Notes: a model not told the origin generated them from the letters alone. Shown: positions 46,623 to 56,696, counted from the stretch's first letter. The stretch is DNA of 64,000 bases from Methylophaga sp. (GCA_011053005.1 DRHW01000004.1:62001-126000), one strand, 5' to 3'. Translations and numbers: made by a program.

Positions 46623-47278
46623 GTGATGCTTTTCAAGGCATTGGCATGACATCACAGCGGACTCGAGACCGCTTAATCGGCCGCTTGAAAGAACAAGGTA
46701 TTAGCAATATCGATGTTTTGGCGGTTATCAAATCGTTGCCACGACATATGTTTGTCGAAGAAGCATTAGCGAGTCGCGCTTATGAAGATACCGCCTTACC
46801 GATTGGGTATAGTCAAACTATTTCACGGCCCTTTATTGTGGCTCGTATGACCGAGATATTATTAGAAGGCGTACCTAAGAAAAAAGTATTAGAAGTGGGC
46901 ACAGGTTCTGGTTATCAAACGGCTGTTTTGTCTCGGCTCGTTGACCGCGTCTTTAGTGTGGAACGGATTTCGCCGTTACAAAATCAAGCACGCGAACGTT
47001 TTTATAATTTGAAATTAAACAATATTCGATTAAAACATAGTGATGGCAGTTGGGGCTGGGAAGACAATGCGCCTTACGATGGCATTATCGTCACCTGTGC
47101 ACCTGAACGAGTGCCAGAAAACTTATTAAAACAATTAGCACCGGGTGGCCGTTTGGTGATTCCTGTTGGTGGAAGTGTCGGTCAATCATTAAGAGTCATC
47201 GATCGCAATGGCAGTATGTTTGATGAAACGATATTAGATGACGTGAGTTTTGTGCCGTTGTTGAATGGCCAATTTTAA
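46619..47278 (+). CDS. pcm: Protein-L-isoaspartate O-methyltransferase Pcm
   Basis: Pcm methylates isoaspartyl residues in aged proteins so that they can be repaired. From the ATG at 46619, which overlaps the surE stop, the protein is 219 residues. It shows the substrate segment [22 protein letters not shown], the SAM-binding [17 protein letters not shown] and [27 protein letters not shown]. The stop (TAATG) overlaps the start of the next gene. A start eight residues upstream is not needed. Confidence 0.95.
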   Translation: MSDAFQGIGMTSQRTRDRLIGRLKEQGISNIDVLAVIKSLPRHMFVEEALASRAYEDTALPIGYSQTISRPFIVARMTEILLEGVPKKKVLEVGTGSGYQTAVLSRLVDRVFSVERISPLQNQARERFYNLKLNNIRLKHSDGSWGWEDNAPYDGIIVTCAPERVPENLLKQLAPGGRLVIPVGGSVGQSLRVIDRNGSMFDETILDDVSFVPLLNGQF

Positions 47279-47853
47279 TGAATCTGTTTTCTAAATTATA
47301 CGTTGCTGTTTTACAGTGGTCTCGGCATAAATATGCTGTTTATTGGCTGGCATTAGTAAGTTTCACTGAATCGTCTTGTTTTTTGATTCCGCCCGATGTC
47401 ATGTTGGCGCCGATGACATTAGCCAAACCCGAAAAAGCATGGTTTTATGCTAGTTTGACCACCATCACCTCGGTTTTAGGTGGTCTATTGGGTTATGTGA
47501 TTGGCATGACTGCTATCCAATATGTCGAACCTTGGTTAGTTTCCTTAGGTTATATTGATGCCTATCATCTTGCGGAACAATGGTTTGCACAATGGGGATT
47601 TTGGGCGATACTTTTAGCAGGTTTTACGCCGATTCCTTATAAAATATTTACCATTGCTTCGGGTGCAGCGGGTATGGCTTTAGTGCCTTTTATAATTGGT
47701 TCAGTTATTGGCCGTGGAATGCGGTTTTTTTTAGTTGCAGGTTTAATGCAATGGGGTGGAACACGTTTGGAATCGACGTTACACATTTGGATTGATCGTA
47801 TGGGCTGGGCAACGCTTATTTTGTTGATTACAGGTTATTTGATCTTCGCATAG
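47278..47853 (+). CDS. yqaA: YqaA-family (SNARE-associated/DedA-like) membrane protein
   Basis: The 191-residue protein has about four to five hydrophobic segments and the DedA/VTT-type re-entrant motifs: FTESSCFLIPPDVMLAPMTLAKPEKAWFYA and the downstream LLAGFTPIPYKIFTIASGAAGMALVPFIIGSVIGRGMRFFLVAG. These features mark the YqaA branch, thought to act in lipid or membrane homeostasis. In pseudomonads yqaA also lies between pcm and nlpD. Start overlaps the pcm stop by one base. Confidence 0.92.
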   Translation: MNLFSKLYVAVLQWSRHKYAVYWLALVSFTESSCFLIPPDVMLAPMTLAKPEKAWFYASLTTITSVLGGLLGYVIGMTAIQYVEPWLVSLGYIDAYHLAEQWFAQWGFWAILLAGFTPIPYKIFTIASGAAGMALVPFIIGSVIGRGMRFFLVAGLMQWGGTRLESTLHIWIDRMGWATLILLITGYLIFA

Positions 47854-47855
47854 TG

Positions 47856-48671
47856 ATGAGAATGATTTTAATACTGCTGATGTTAATGTTGACTGCATGT
47901 GGTGGCAGTCGATCAGTAGCGCCTGTTGGAAGCTATGGCGGTAATTCATCTGGCAGTTATGGCTCTGCTTCTACACCATCATCAGGATCATCTTATAAGG
48001 TTAAAAAGGGCGATACGCTCTATTCAATTAGCTTTCGTTATGGGATGGACTACAAAGAACTCGCGGCCATGAATAACATACGTTCGCCTTATAATATTTA
48101 TGTTAATCAAAAAATATATTTTTCCAAGACTAAATCGACAACATCAACAACGAGTCGAAATAAAGTTGTTACAAAACAAAAAAGCGAGTCAACAAGTAAG
48201 TGGCAGCCTGCTAGACAACCTAAACTGGCAACAAAAACAACAGCTGCAACATCAACGGTTAATAAATCTACGACACCTAGTAGTTCATCAGCTAATCAAA
48301 ACCTGGCATGGCGTTGGCCGACGGTCGGCAAAGTTATTTCAACCTATTCCTTATCATCGGCAGGCAGAAAGGGAATTGATATAGCGGGCAGAGCAGGTCA
48401 AGCGGTAATTGCTTCTGCATCTGGCAAGGTGGTCTATAGTGGTAATGGTTTGGCGAGATATGGTAACTTATTGATTATAAAGCATAATGATGTTTATCTT
48501 AGTGCCTATGCTCATAATCAAACCTTAATGGTTAAAGAGGGGCAATACGTGAAAGCGGGTCAAACTATTGCAACGCTTGGCCGCAGCGGCACTCAACAAG
48601 ATCAATTACATTTTGAAATTAGACGTAATGGCAAACCTGTTGATCCTTTACGTTTCTTACCTAAACAATAA
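47856..48671 (+). CDS. nlpD: NlpD-like lipoprotein, LysM plus degenerate LytM
   Basis: NlpD activates the amidase AmiC during cell division. The protein of about 271 residues has a lipoprotein signal ending LTAC (Cys about residue 15), a LysM peptidoglycan-binding domain (about 45-90, YKVKKGDTLYSISFRYGMDYKELAAMNNI), a Ser/Thr/Lys-rich linker and a C-terminal M23/LytM domain (about 165-262). The LytM metal site is degenerate (KGIDIAG in place of the His-x3-Asp, then LHFEIR), as in other NlpD activators. A GTG at 47853 is an alternative start. rpoS, often next to nlpD, is absent; prfB follows. Confidence 0.92.
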   Translation: MRMILILLMLMLTACGGSRSVAPVGSYGGNSSGSYGSASTPSSGSSYKVKKGDTLYSISFRYGMDYKELAAMNNIRSPYNIYVNQKIYFSKTKSTTSTTSRNKVVTKQKSESTSKWQPARQPKLATKTTAATSTVNKSTTPSSSSANQNLAWRWPTVGKVISTYSLSSAGRKGIDIAGRAGQAVIASASGKVVYSGNGLARYGNLLIIKHNDVYLSAYAHNQTLMVKEGQYVKAGQTIATLGRSGTQQDQLHFEIRRNGKPVDPLRFLPKQ

Positions 48672-48753
48672 TTAATACGCTGAATACGCTACAATAATCG
48701 GCTTTATGCTGCATATCGTGGCTGATAATAGTGATTTGCAAGAGGATTAACCG

Positions 48754-49849
48754 TTGGAACTAGGCGCAACAATGCAACGAATTAAAGAGCTCCGAGGTCG
48801 TAGTGATGATCTTAGGGGGTATCTTTGACTATGATGTAAAAGCTGAACAATTAATTGAAGTAACGCGTGAATTGGAATCGCCCACCGTCTGGGATAATCC
48901 TGAACGAGCGCAATCATTAGGTAAAGAACGTGCGAGTTTAGAGCGAATTGTCACGACATTATCAGGTCAGCTAACGACACTTGATGATGCAAAAGAATTA
49001 CTTGAAATGGCGGTTGAAGAGCAAGATCAAGATACCTTCGATGTGGTGCAGCACGATCTTGATATGCTGGAAAAAGCGTTGGAAAAACTTGAATTTCAAC
49101 GCATGTTTTCCGGAAAAATGGATATCAATAATGCCTATTTAGATATTCAATCGGGTTCAGGTGGCACCGAAGCGCAAGACTGGGCCAATATGATTTTGCG
49201 AATGTATCTTCGCTGGGGTGAAGCACAAGGTTTCAAAGTGGAACTGGTCGAAGCCTCATCGGGAGAGGTCGCCGGCATCAAAAGTGCGACAATTCATTTT
49301 GAAGGCGAATATGCTTTTGGTTTATTACGAACTGAAACCGGCGTACACCGTTTAGTGCGTAAATCACCCTTTGATTCAGGCGCCCGTCGCCATACCTCTT
49401 TTGCCTCGGTATTTGTTTATCCTGAAGTCGATGAAAATATTGAAATCGAAATTAATAAAGCGGATTTAAGAGTCGATACTTATCGTGCCAGTGGTGCTGG
49501 CGGACAACATGTTAACAAAACTGATTCTGCCATTCGAATTACGCATATTCCGACCAATACTGTCGTGCAATGTCAGAACCAACGTTCGCAGCATCAAAAT
49601 AGAGACACGGCGATGAATTTGTTACGTGCCAAACTCTACGAGTTGGAATTACACAAACAAAATGAAGAAAAACAATCAGCTGAAGATGCTAAATCAGATA
49701 TCGGTTGGGGCAGCCAAATTCGTTCTTACGTGCTTGATCAATCGCGGATTAAAGATCTGCGTACTAACGTAGAAACAGGAAATACCCAAGCCGTGTTAGA
49801 TGGCGATTTAGACTTATTTATTGAAGCATCCCTAAAATCGGGATTGTAA
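48754..49849 (+). CDS. prfB: Peptide chain release factor 2, programmed +1 frameshift
   Basis: RF2 reads UGA and UAA stop codons. The gene starts at a TTG (48754) with AGAGGA seven bases upstream. It reads 24 codons ([20 protein letters not shown]...) to an in-frame UGA at 48826-48828 and continues after a +1 shift from 48827 ([12 protein letters not shown]). The combined product is about 364 residues, the normal RF2 length. The catalytic GGQ motif is in [18 protein letters not shown]. The frameshift makes RF2 synthesis self-limiting. An ATG at 48772 is an alternative start but has no clear ribosome site. lysS follows 10 bases later. Confidence 0.95.
48811..48829 (+). promoter_or_regulatory. 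prfB programmed +1 frameshift site
   Basis: CTTAGGGGGTATCTTTGAC is the textbook site. AGGGGG acts as an internal Shine-Dalgarno three bases before the slippery CUU, and the UGA is followed by C, the weakest context. When RF2 is scarce the ribosome pauses at UGA and slips to read GAC. Confidence 0.97.
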
Positions 49850-49858
49850 AAGAGACCC

Positions 49859-51355
49859 ATGATGACAAACGAAATTGAACAAGACGAAAACCGATTAATT
49901 GCTCAACGTCGCGAAAAACTGGCAGAGTTGCGTGCACAAGGCAATGCTTTTCCGAATGATTTTCGTCGTAATGTAGTGAATGCCGAATTAACTGCTGAAT
50001 ATGAACATACTTCTGCTGAAGATTTAAGTGCAGCACCTAGACGAGTCAAAATCGCGGGACGCTTGATGACTAAACGGGTGATGGGCAAAGCGAGTTTTGC
50101 CAACATTCGTGATATGTCAGGTGATATGCAGTTATATGTAAAACGTGATGACTTAGCTGAAGGCGTTTATGGTGAATTCAAACGTTGGGATTTAGGCGAT
50201 ATTATTGCTGCTGAAGGTGTGATGTTTCGTACCCAAAAAGGCGAATTGTCGGTGTTGGTTGATGATATTCGTTTGTTAACAAAATCATTACGTCCGCTGC
50301 CTGAAAAATTCCACGGTTTGTCGGATCAAGAAACACGTTATCGTCAACGTTATGTTGATTTGATCATGAACGAAGCAAGTCGTAAAACCTTCATTATTCG
50401 TACTCGTATTATTGACGGTATTCGTCGCTTTTTGATGGCAAAAGATTATTTGGAAGTTGAAACGCCAATGATGCAGGCGATACCGGGCGGTGCAACTGCA
50501 AGACCGTTTACGACCTTTCATAACGCCTTAGATATGGATTTATTTTTGCGTATTGCGCCGGAATTATATTTAAAACGTTTGGTTGTTGGTGGTTTTGAAC
50601 GGGTATTTGAAATTAATCGTAATTTCCGCAACGAAGGTTTATCTACCCGCCATAATCCTGAATTTACGATGGTCGAATTTTATCAAGCCTATGCTGACTA
50701 TAATGATTTAATGGATTTGACCGAAGAAATGTTACGCACCGTGACACAGGATGTACTCGGTACATCACAAGTGCATTATCAAGGTACGGATTTAGATTTT
50801 GCCAAACCATTCCACCGCATGACGATCATTCAATCTATATTAGCGTTTAATATCGATATTTCAGCTGAGCAATTGGCAACGATAGAAGCCGCAACAGAAG
50901 TAGCCGAACGTTTAGGTATACCATTAAAAGCAAGTTATGGTCTGGGTAAAATTCAAATCGAAATATTTGAAAAAACCGTTGAACATCGTTTGATGGAACC
51001 AACGTTTATTACCGCTTATCCAACAGAAGTTTCACCACTAGCACGTCGTAGTGATGCTGATCCTTTTGTTACAGATCGTTTTGAATTCTTTGTCGGTGGT
51101 CGTGAAATCGCGAATGGTTTCTCAGAGTTAAATGATGCTGAAGACCAAGCTGAACGCTTCCAAGCGCAAGTCGCTGATAAAGAAGCGGGTGATGATGAAG
51201 CGATGCATTTTGATGCTGATTATATTCGTGCTTTAGAATATGGTATGCCGCCAACAGCAGGCGAGGGGATTGGTATTGATCGTTTGGTGATGTTGTTAAC
51301 CGATTCACCATCAATCCGTGATGTATTGTTATTCCCTCATATGCGACCTGAATAA
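49859..51355 (+). CDS. lysS: Lysyl-tRNA synthetase, class II
   Basis: LysS charges tRNA-Lys. The 498-residue protein has an N-terminal OB-fold anticodon domain (about 60-170, [25 protein letters not shown]) and a class II catalytic domain. Motif 2 is in [36 protein letters not shown] and motif 3 in [31 protein letters not shown]. Full length, ending exactly at the usual RPE. The prfB-lysS pair is conserved in E. coli and many relatives. Confidence 0.97.
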   Translation: MMTNEIEQDENRLIAQRREKLAELRAQGNAFPNDFRRNVVNAELTAEYEHTSAEDLSAAPRRVKIAGRLMTKRVMGKASFANIRDMSGDMQLYVKRDDLAEGVYGEFKRWDLGDIIAAEGVMFRTQKGELSVLVDDIRLLTKSLRPLPEKFHGLSDQETRYRQRYVDLIMNEASRKTFIIRTRIIDGIRRFLMAKDYLEVETPMMQAIPGGATARPFTTFHNALDMDLFLRIAPELYLKRLVVGGFERVFEINRNFRNEGLSTRHNPEFTMVEFYQAYADYNDLMDLTEEMLRTVTQDVLGTSQVHYQGTDLDFAKPFHRMTIIQSILAFNIDISAEQLATIEAATEVAERLGIPLKASYGLGKIQIEIFEKTVEHRLMEPTFITAYPTEVSPLARRSDADPFVTDRFEFFVGGREIANGFSELNDAEDQAERFQAQVADKEAGDDEAMHFDADYIRALEYGMPPTAGEGIGIDRLVMLLTDSPSIRDVLLFPHMRPE

Positions 51356-51372
51356 CATTTACAGCAGGTATA

Positions 51373-51408
51373 AAAAAAGGCTACTTTCGGAAGAAAGTGG
51401 CCTTTTTT
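51373..51408. terminator. Intrinsic terminator between lysS and the convergent HDOD gene
   Basis: AAAAAAGGCTACTTTC and GAAAGTGGCCTTTTTT form a 16-bp stem with one G-U type mismatch and a GGAA loop, with flanking A and T runs. It should act in both directions. Confidence 0.93.
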
Positions 51409-51442
51409 ATGTGAGCTCGTTTTTTTTGTTTGAATACTTTTT

Positions 51443-52288
51443 TTACATCGCATTAAATAACGCTAATGCTTCAGCGTATTCGGCACTATTCTCTTCGAGT
51501 TCAGTGACATTGATACTGGTATCAATATTCAATTTTTTAAATGCTTTAACCTGTTCTAACTGTTCTTCAGATAAGGCTTTTTCAGTATTGGTATAGCTTT
51601 GTATACTCGCCACTTGAATGACATCAACTAAGTCTGGTTCGTCGCTTCCTGTATCACGATCATAATTCGTATGCTCGGCAGCAACGGCAATTAAACTTTC
51701 TGGGAACTTCCAACTTTTTAAAATGGCGGCACCTATACGCGGGTATAGACTATCGATGAGGATATCTAATTGCGCTGAATCTTGAAGTATCGCGGGTGAA
51801 TCTTCTGCTTTCATTAATATCGGTAATACACCAATGCTATGGATTAGGCCTGCGAGCATGGCTTCATCGCTTTTAATTCCCACTTGTTGAGCGGCAATAA
51901 CCTGACTGATCGCAGCGACTTCTGTACTGTGTTCCCATAAATCATGCAGACGTTTTTCTAGGCGATTTGAAGTGGCTTGAAACATTTGCTCCATCACTAG
52001 ACTGGTCACTAAGTTTCTAACCATTTTAAGGCCCAATCTAGAAACCGCCATTTGAACGCTTTCAACTGGGACTCTGCCACGATATAAAGCGCTATTAGCG
52101 ACTTTAAGTAAACGAGTGGATAAGGCAGGATCAGTGATGATAATATCAGCTAATTTTGCTGATGTAGCTTCAGGATCATCTACAACATCTCGAACTTTTA
52201 AAGCGACTTCGGGTAAGGTTGGTAGGACTAAGGTACCATTCTCTAAATCGGCTAGAATTTCGTTATAAAAAGTTTCTTGTTCAGTCAT
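51443..52288 (-). CDS. HDOD domain protein
   Basis: The 281-residue protein is an HDOD adaptor: VLPTLPEVALKVRDVVDDPEATSAKLADIIITDPALSTRLLKVANSALYRG is the typical opening, followed by MAVSRLGLKMVRNLVTSLVMEQMF and AGLIHSIGVLPILMKAED. Complete catalytic HD residues are not seen. It is divergent from alaC and is a second, distant relative of the HDOD protein at 23075-23926. HDOD proteins in gammaproteobacteria influence motility, biofilm or stress signalling, but nothing more specific can be read here. Confidence 0.9.
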   Translation of the reverse strand: MTEQETFYNEILADLENGTLVLPTLPEVALKVRDVVDDPEATSAKLADIIITDPALSTRLLKVANSALYRGRVPVESVQMAVSRLGLKMVRNLVTSLVMEQMFQATSNRLEKRLHDLWEHSTEVAAISQVIAAQQVGIKSDEAMLAGLIHSIGVLPILMKAEDSPAILQDSAQLDILIDSLYPRIGAAILKSWKFPESLIAVAAEHTNYDRDTGSDEPDLVDVIQVASIQSYTNTEKALSEEQLEQVKAFKKLNIDTSINVTELEENSAEYAEALALFNAM

Positions 52289-52386
52289 AAGGATAAGTTC
52301 TGTAGAATGTTAAGATTGTAGTGCTGACCATTTTCAGTTATTTTGCTTGGTTTGCCAACCGTTATTGTTATTTTCAGGTGCTGTAA

Positions 52387-53565
52387 GTGAACGACGACTT
52401 TCCTAGAATTAAACGCCTCCCGCCATATGTATTCAACATCGTTAATGATTTGAAGGCACAAGCCCGCGCGCGTGGTGAAGATATTATCGATTTTGGTATG
52501 GGTAATCCAGACCAACCTGCGCCGCCGCATGTTGTCGAAAAATTAATTGAAGCAGCCAAGCGACCCGATACCCATCGTTACTCTGTATCGCGCGGAATTC
52601 CACGTTTACGCAAAGCAATTTGTGATTGGTATCAACGTCGATTTGATGTCACGCTTGATCCAGAAACTGAAACTATCGTCACGATTGGGTCGAAAGAAGG
52701 TTTAGCGCATTTGGCAATGGCGACCGTTGGACCAGGAGATGCCATTTTAGTGCCGAATCCTGCTTACCCAATCCATCCCTATGGTTTTGTTATTTCTGGG
52801 GCCGATATTCGTCATGTGCCATTAGTGCCGGGCGGTGATTTTTTCGCAGAACTAGAAAAATCAGTGAAAGATTCATGGCCTAAACCAAAAATGTTGGTAT
52901 TGAACTTTCCAGGTAATCCAACAACACAATGTGTTGATTTAGCTTTTTTTGAAAAAATCGTCGCATTTGCAAAAGAACACCAAATTTGGGTCGTTCATGA
53001 TTTAGCGTACGGCGAAATTACGTTTGATGGCTACAAAGCACCGTCAATTTTACAAGTGCCAGGCGCGATTGATGTCGCCGTCGAGTTTTACACGTTATCT
53101 AAAACTTACAATATGCCAGGCTGGCGGATTGGTTTTATGTCGGGTAATCCGACATTAGTTGCCGCATTAGCCAGAATGAAATCGTATCTTGATTACGGCA
53201 TGTTTACGCCGATTCAAGTCGCTGCTATAGCTGCGTTAGATGGCCCACAAGAATGTGTGGCTGAAATCGTTGAAACCTATAGAAAACGCCGTGATGTACT
53301 GTGTGATGGTTTAAATTCTATCGGTTGGAAAGTTGAAAAACCTAAAGCAACCATGTTTGTTTGGGCTCAGATTCCTGAAAAATATCGTGAAATGGGCTCA
53401 TTAGAATTTACTAAAAAATTGTTAAAAGAAGCAAAAGTTGCGGTATCACCGGGTATTGGCTTTGGTGAATATGGTGATGATCATGTTCGTTTTGGTTTAA
53501 TTGAAAATGAACATCGTACACGTCAAGCGATCCGTGGGATCCGTGATATGTTTAAAAATAGTTAG
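52387..53565 (+). CDS. alaC: Alanine aminotransferase AlaC-type
   Basis: This 392-residue class I aminotransferase starts at a GTG. It has the PLP-binding sequence [19 protein letters not shown], the Schiff-base lysine in [21 protein letters not shown] and the carboxylate-binding arginine in [20 protein letters not shown]. The opening [40 protein letters not shown] is that of AlaC, which makes alanine from pyruvate and glutamate. It precedes hom by nine bases, so it is cotranscribed with the threonine genes. Its link to that pathway could also be as an aspartate/methionine-branch aminotransferase; AlaC is the best fit. Confidence 0.9.
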   Translation: MNDDFPRIKRLPPYVFNIVNDLKAQARARGEDIIDFGMGNPDQPAPPHVVEKLIEAAKRPDTHRYSVSRGIPRLRKAICDWYQRRFDVTLDPETETIVTIGSKEGLAHLAMATVGPGDAILVPNPAYPIHPYGFVISGADIRHVPLVPGGDFFAELEKSVKDSWPKPKMLVLNFPGNPTTQCVDLAFFEKIVAFAKEHQIWVVHDLAYGEITFDGYKAPSILQVPGAIDVAVEFYTLSKTYNMPGWRIGFMSGNPTLVAALARMKSYLDYGMFTPIQVAAIAALDGPQECVAEIVETYRKRRDVLCDGLNSIGWKVEKPKATMFVWAQIPEKYREMGSLEFTKKLLKEAKVAVSPGIGFGEYGDDHVRFGLIENEHRTRQAIRGIRDMFKNS

Positions 53566-53574
53566 GGGATTGTT

Positions 53575-54885
53575 TTGCACTCAGTAAAAATCGGAATTTT
53601 AGGCTTAGGTACAGTCGGCGGCGGTACGGTGAACGTATTGACTCGCAATGCAAAAGACATTAGTCGCCGTGCAGGTCGTGATATTGAAATTGCGCGGGCG
53701 GCTGTTCGTAGTCTAGATGCACCGAAAATTTGTAAAACTGATGGTATTGCGTTGACAGAAAATGCAATGGATATCATTAACGATCCCGAAATTGAAATTG
53801 TTGTTGAATTGATTGGTGGTACTGGGATAGCGCGTGAACTTGTTATGAAAGCGATTGAAAATGGCAAACATGTGGTGACTGCTAATAAAGCATTAATTGC
53901 ATTACACGGTAATGAGCTGTTCGCTAAAGCACAGGAAAAGGGCGTTACTATAAGCTTCGAAGCGGCGGTTGCTGGCGGTATACCGATTATTAAAGCAATG
54001 CGTGAAGGTTTAGCGGGTAATCGAATTGAGTGGTTGGCAGGCATTATCAACGGAACAGGCAATTTTATTCTGACTGAAATGCGTGATAAAGGTCGTGATT
54101 TTGCTGAAGTGTTAACGGAAGCTCAGGCTTTAGGTTATGCCGAAGCGGATCCAACATTTGATGTTGAAGGTATTGATGCGGCGCATAAATTGACCATAAT
54201 GGCGTCGATTGCTTTTGGTATACCGTTACAGTTTGAGAAGTGCTACACCGAAGGCATTAGCAAAATATTACAAGATGATGTTAAAAATGCGGGCGAATTA
54301 GGTTACCGAATTAAGCATTTAGGTATGGCTAAGAAAACGCCTGAAGGTATTGAGCTACGCGTTCATCCGACATTGATTCCTCATCGCCGTTTAATTGCTA
54401 ATGTAGATGGTGTGATGAACGCAATTGTTGTTAATGGCGATGCCGTGGGTTCGACACTTTATTATGGTGCTGGTGCAGGATCTGATGCAACCGCTTCAGC
54501 GGTAGTTGCTGATATTATCGATGTTGTTCGTGCATTGACTTCTGATCCTGAAAACCGGGTACCGCATTTAGCATTTAAACCAGATTCACTGGACAATACG
54601 CCGATATTGCCAATGTCTCAGGTCACGACTTCGTATTATTTGCGAATCGCAACAGAAGATAAATTAGGTGTATTGGCTGATATTACACGTATTTTGAGTG
54701 TTAATGGCGTGAGCATCGAAGCTATCGTGCAAAAAGAACCTGAACAGCAAGGCGGCATGGTACCGTTAATTATGTTGACGCATGAGGTTTCAGAACAAAA
54801 TATGGATGCAGCGATTGCACAAATCGAAGCATTAAGCACCGTTAAGGATTCAGTGATGCGCATTCGCATGGAATCATTAGGATAG
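53575..54885 (+). CDS. hom: Homoserine dehydrogenase
   Basis: Hom reduces aspartate semialdehyde to homoserine for threonine and methionine. The 436-residue protein starts at a TTG with AGGGG at good spacing. It has the NAD(P) motif GILGLGTVGGGTV, VVTANKALIALHG and the catalytic region GIINGTGNFILTEM plus EADPTFDVEGIDAAHKL. A C-terminal ACT domain (about 350-430, YYLRIATEDKLGVLADITRILSVNGVSIEAIVQK) fits threonine feedback control. It lies between alaC and thrC; a strong hairpin begins at its stop codon. Confidence 0.97.
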   Translation: MHSVKIGILGLGTVGGGTVNVLTRNAKDISRRAGRDIEIARAAVRSLDAPKICKTDGIALTENAMDIINDPEIEIVVELIGGTGIARELVMKAIENGKHVVTANKALIALHGNELFAKAQEKGVTISFEAAVAGGIPIIKAMREGLAGNRIEWLAGIINGTGNFILTEMRDKGRDFAEVLTEAQALGYAEADPTFDVEGIDAAHKLTIMASIAFGIPLQFEKCYTEGISKILQDDVKNAGELGYRIKHLGMAKKTPEGIELRVHPTLIPHRRLIANVDGVMNAIVVNGDAVGSTLYYGAGAGSDATASAVVADIIDVVRALTSDPENRVPHLAFKPDSLDNTPILPMSQVTTSYYLRIATEDKLGVLADITRILSVNGVSIEAIVQKEPEQQGGMVPLIMLTHEVSEQNMDAAIAQIEALSTVKDSVMRIRMESLG

Positions 54886-54916
54886 AGCTGACTTAAATTG
54901 AATTTAAGTTAAGCTC
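54885..54916 (+). other. Strong inverted repeat between hom and thrC
   Basis: ACTTAAATT-G-AATTTAAGT (54891-54909) is a perfect 9+9 palindrome, extended by outer arms GAGCT (54885-54889) and AGCTC (54912-54916). It starts at the last base of the hom stop codon. No T-run follows, so a simple terminator is unlikely. An RNA processing site, attenuator or protein operator is possible. Confidence 0.65.
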
Positions 54917-54953
54917 TCCAATCGAATAAAAGATATTTTAAGAGGAAGTTTTT

Positions 54954-56099
54954 ATGACATTTCGTCCACGTTACACAGGTTTAATTGAACGTTACCGTGA
55001 CCGTTTACCGGTTAGTGCTGATACTAAATTAATCAGCTTGGGTGAAGGTAATACACCCTTATTAAAGCTTAATAATATTCCTGGTGTATTGGGTAAAAAT
55101 GTTGAGATTTATGTCAAATATGAAGGCCTAAATCCGACGGGCTCTTTTAAAGACCGTGGTATGACCATGGCAGTAACTAAAGCGGTAGAAGCGGGTAGTA
55201 AAGCCATTATTTGTGCTTCAACGGGTAATACATCAGCAGCTGCTGCTGCCTATGCTGCACGTGCTGGTATTACAGCCTTTGTATTGATTCCTGATGGCAA
55301 GATTGCTTTAGGTAAATTAGCACAAGCGATGATGCACAACGCGGTTGTTATTCAAATCAAAGGTAACTTTGATGAAGGCATGAAGTTAGTAAAAGACGTT
55401 GCTGAACACGCACCTGTGACAATTGTTAACTCAATTAACCCTTATCGTCTACAAGGCCAAAAAACAGCAGCATTTGAAATTGTTGAAGAATTAGGCCGCG
55501 CGCCTGATTATCACTGTTTGCCAGTAGGTAATGCCGGTAACATCACCGCACATTGGATTGGTTATAGTGAATACGCATCTAAATGTGGTGAGCACGTTAC
55601 TGATTCATGTGCACTTTGCCACGGTGATTGTAAATTTACTAAAGATGCAATTATTAGTAAACGACCTAAAATGATCGGTTATCAAGCTGCGGGCAGTGCG
55701 CCATTTATCCGTGGTGAAATGGTTGACTCACCTGAAACTGTGGCAACGGCAATACGAATTGGCCACCCACAAAGCTGGGATATGGCATGGAAAGTTAAAG
55801 AAGAATCAGAAGGCTGGTTTGATGAGTGTGATGATGACACAATCTTAGCGGCACAAAAATTATTAGCAGAGAAAGAAGGTATCTTTTGTGAGCCGGCTTC
55901 AGCTACTTCCTTAGCGGGTGCTATTAGAGATATCAAATCAGGTAAAATTCCTGAAGGGAGTGTTGTTGTGTGTACGTTGACTGGGCATGGTTTGAAAGAT
56001 CCTGATATCGCGATTAAACAAAGCACATCTCCACTTATTACCGTGGATGCAAACCTTGATTCTGTTCGTGATGCTATTTTAAATAACATGCCAGGCTAA
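54954..56099 (+). CDS. thrC: Threonine synthase with inserted cysteine cluster
   Basis: ThrC converts O-phosphohomoserine to threonine with PLP. The 381-residue protein has the PLP lysine K66 in GSFKDRGM, the phosphate-binding VGNAGNITAHW loop and SINPYRLQGQKTAAFE. It is about 30 residues longer than the usual short-form bacterial ThrC. Extra sequence after WIGYSEYASK contains four cysteines, C211, C219, C222 and C226 (spacing Cx7Cx2Cx3C), before the conserved RPKMIGYQAAGSAPF. This looks like a metal or iron-sulfur site, or a structural insertion. Strong AAGAGGA ribosome site. hom lies upstream, a membrane protein gene 5 bases downstream. Confidence 0.95.
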   Translation: MTFRPRYTGLIERYRDRLPVSADTKLISLGEGNTPLLKLNNIPGVLGKNVEIYVKYEGLNPTGSFKDRGMTMAVTKAVEAGSKAIICASTGNTSAAAAAYAARAGITAFVLIPDGKIALGKLAQAMMHNAVVIQIKGNFDEGMKLVKDVAEHAPVTIVNSINPYRLQGQKTAAFEIVEELGRAPDYHCLPVGNAGNITAHWIGYSEYASKCGEHVTDSCALCHGDCKFTKDAIISKRPKMIGYQAAGSAPFIRGEMVDSPETVATAIRIGHPQSWDMAWKVKEESEGWFDECDDDTILAAQKLLAEKEGIFCEPASATSLAGAIRDIKSGKIPEGSVVVCTLTGHGLKDPDIAIKQSTSPLITVDANLDSVRDAILNNMPG

Positions 56100-56104
56100 A
56101 TATT

Positions 56105-56617
56105 ATGACGATCCAAAGCGAGATCCCTACACCAACAGAGCAAGAAATGGCGGCGGCAAAAAGACCGCATGATATCTTTCTCAGCAATTTGATCATGAAT
56201 CATATTTTGTTGTTTACCGGGATCTCGACTTTTGGGCCTCAATATATCTATTTTATGGCACTCGTACCGTTCTTTTCGATTTGTGCTATTGCATATACCT
56301 ACTATCGTTCGACTCATATTAAACGAGAAGATAGCGAGTTTGTTTATGTTCATTGGCAAGTTGCGCGGCGCTGGAGTCGTTTATTTGCAGGTGTTTTGTT
56401 ATTACTCGCTTCGGTTTCGTTGATTGCTTTTTCAGCAAATCATTACTTAGGTCTTATGAAAGAAGCAGTATATGGCTTGATTGGCGGCTTTGGTCTATTA
56501 CCGACATTGATAACAGTTTTAGTATTAATCGTTATTGAATCAGATTCATTGCAACATGCACGGACAGGCACTATTCCTAAATGGGCGTTAAAGAAATTTT
56601 ATGGCATTGAAAGCTAA
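56105..56617 (+). CDS. Four-helix membrane protein of unknown function
   Basis: The 170-residue protein has four predicted transmembrane helices (about 28-43, 48-66, 92-108 and 118-142) with short loops. It begins with a soluble TEQEMAAAKRPHDIFLSN segment. A YYRSTHIKREDSEFVYVHWQVARRWSR cytoplasmic loop joins helices two and three. I do not recognise the family and see no catalytic motif. It follows thrC by five bases, so it is probably in the same transcript. A link to threonine metabolism is only positional. Confidence 0.75.
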   Translation: MTIQSEIPTPTEQEMAAAKRPHDIFLSNLIMNHILLFTGISTFGPQYIYFMALVPFFSICAIAYTYYRSTHIKREDSEFVYVHWQVARRWSRLFAGVLLLLASVSLIAFSANHYLGLMKEAVYGLIGGFGLLPTLITVLVLIVIESDSLQHARTGTIPKWALKKFYGIES

Positions 56618-56696
56618 ATTCTAGCTATCTTACAGTGCGTTTTGCATCATTTAATCATTTCGGTACCCCATTAACCATCATCAAATGTTTTAATCT

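Noticed and set aside
48100-48384. Second open frame inside nlpD
   Set aside because: It is a frame shadow over the low-complexity Ser/Thr/Lys linker and LytM region of nlpD.
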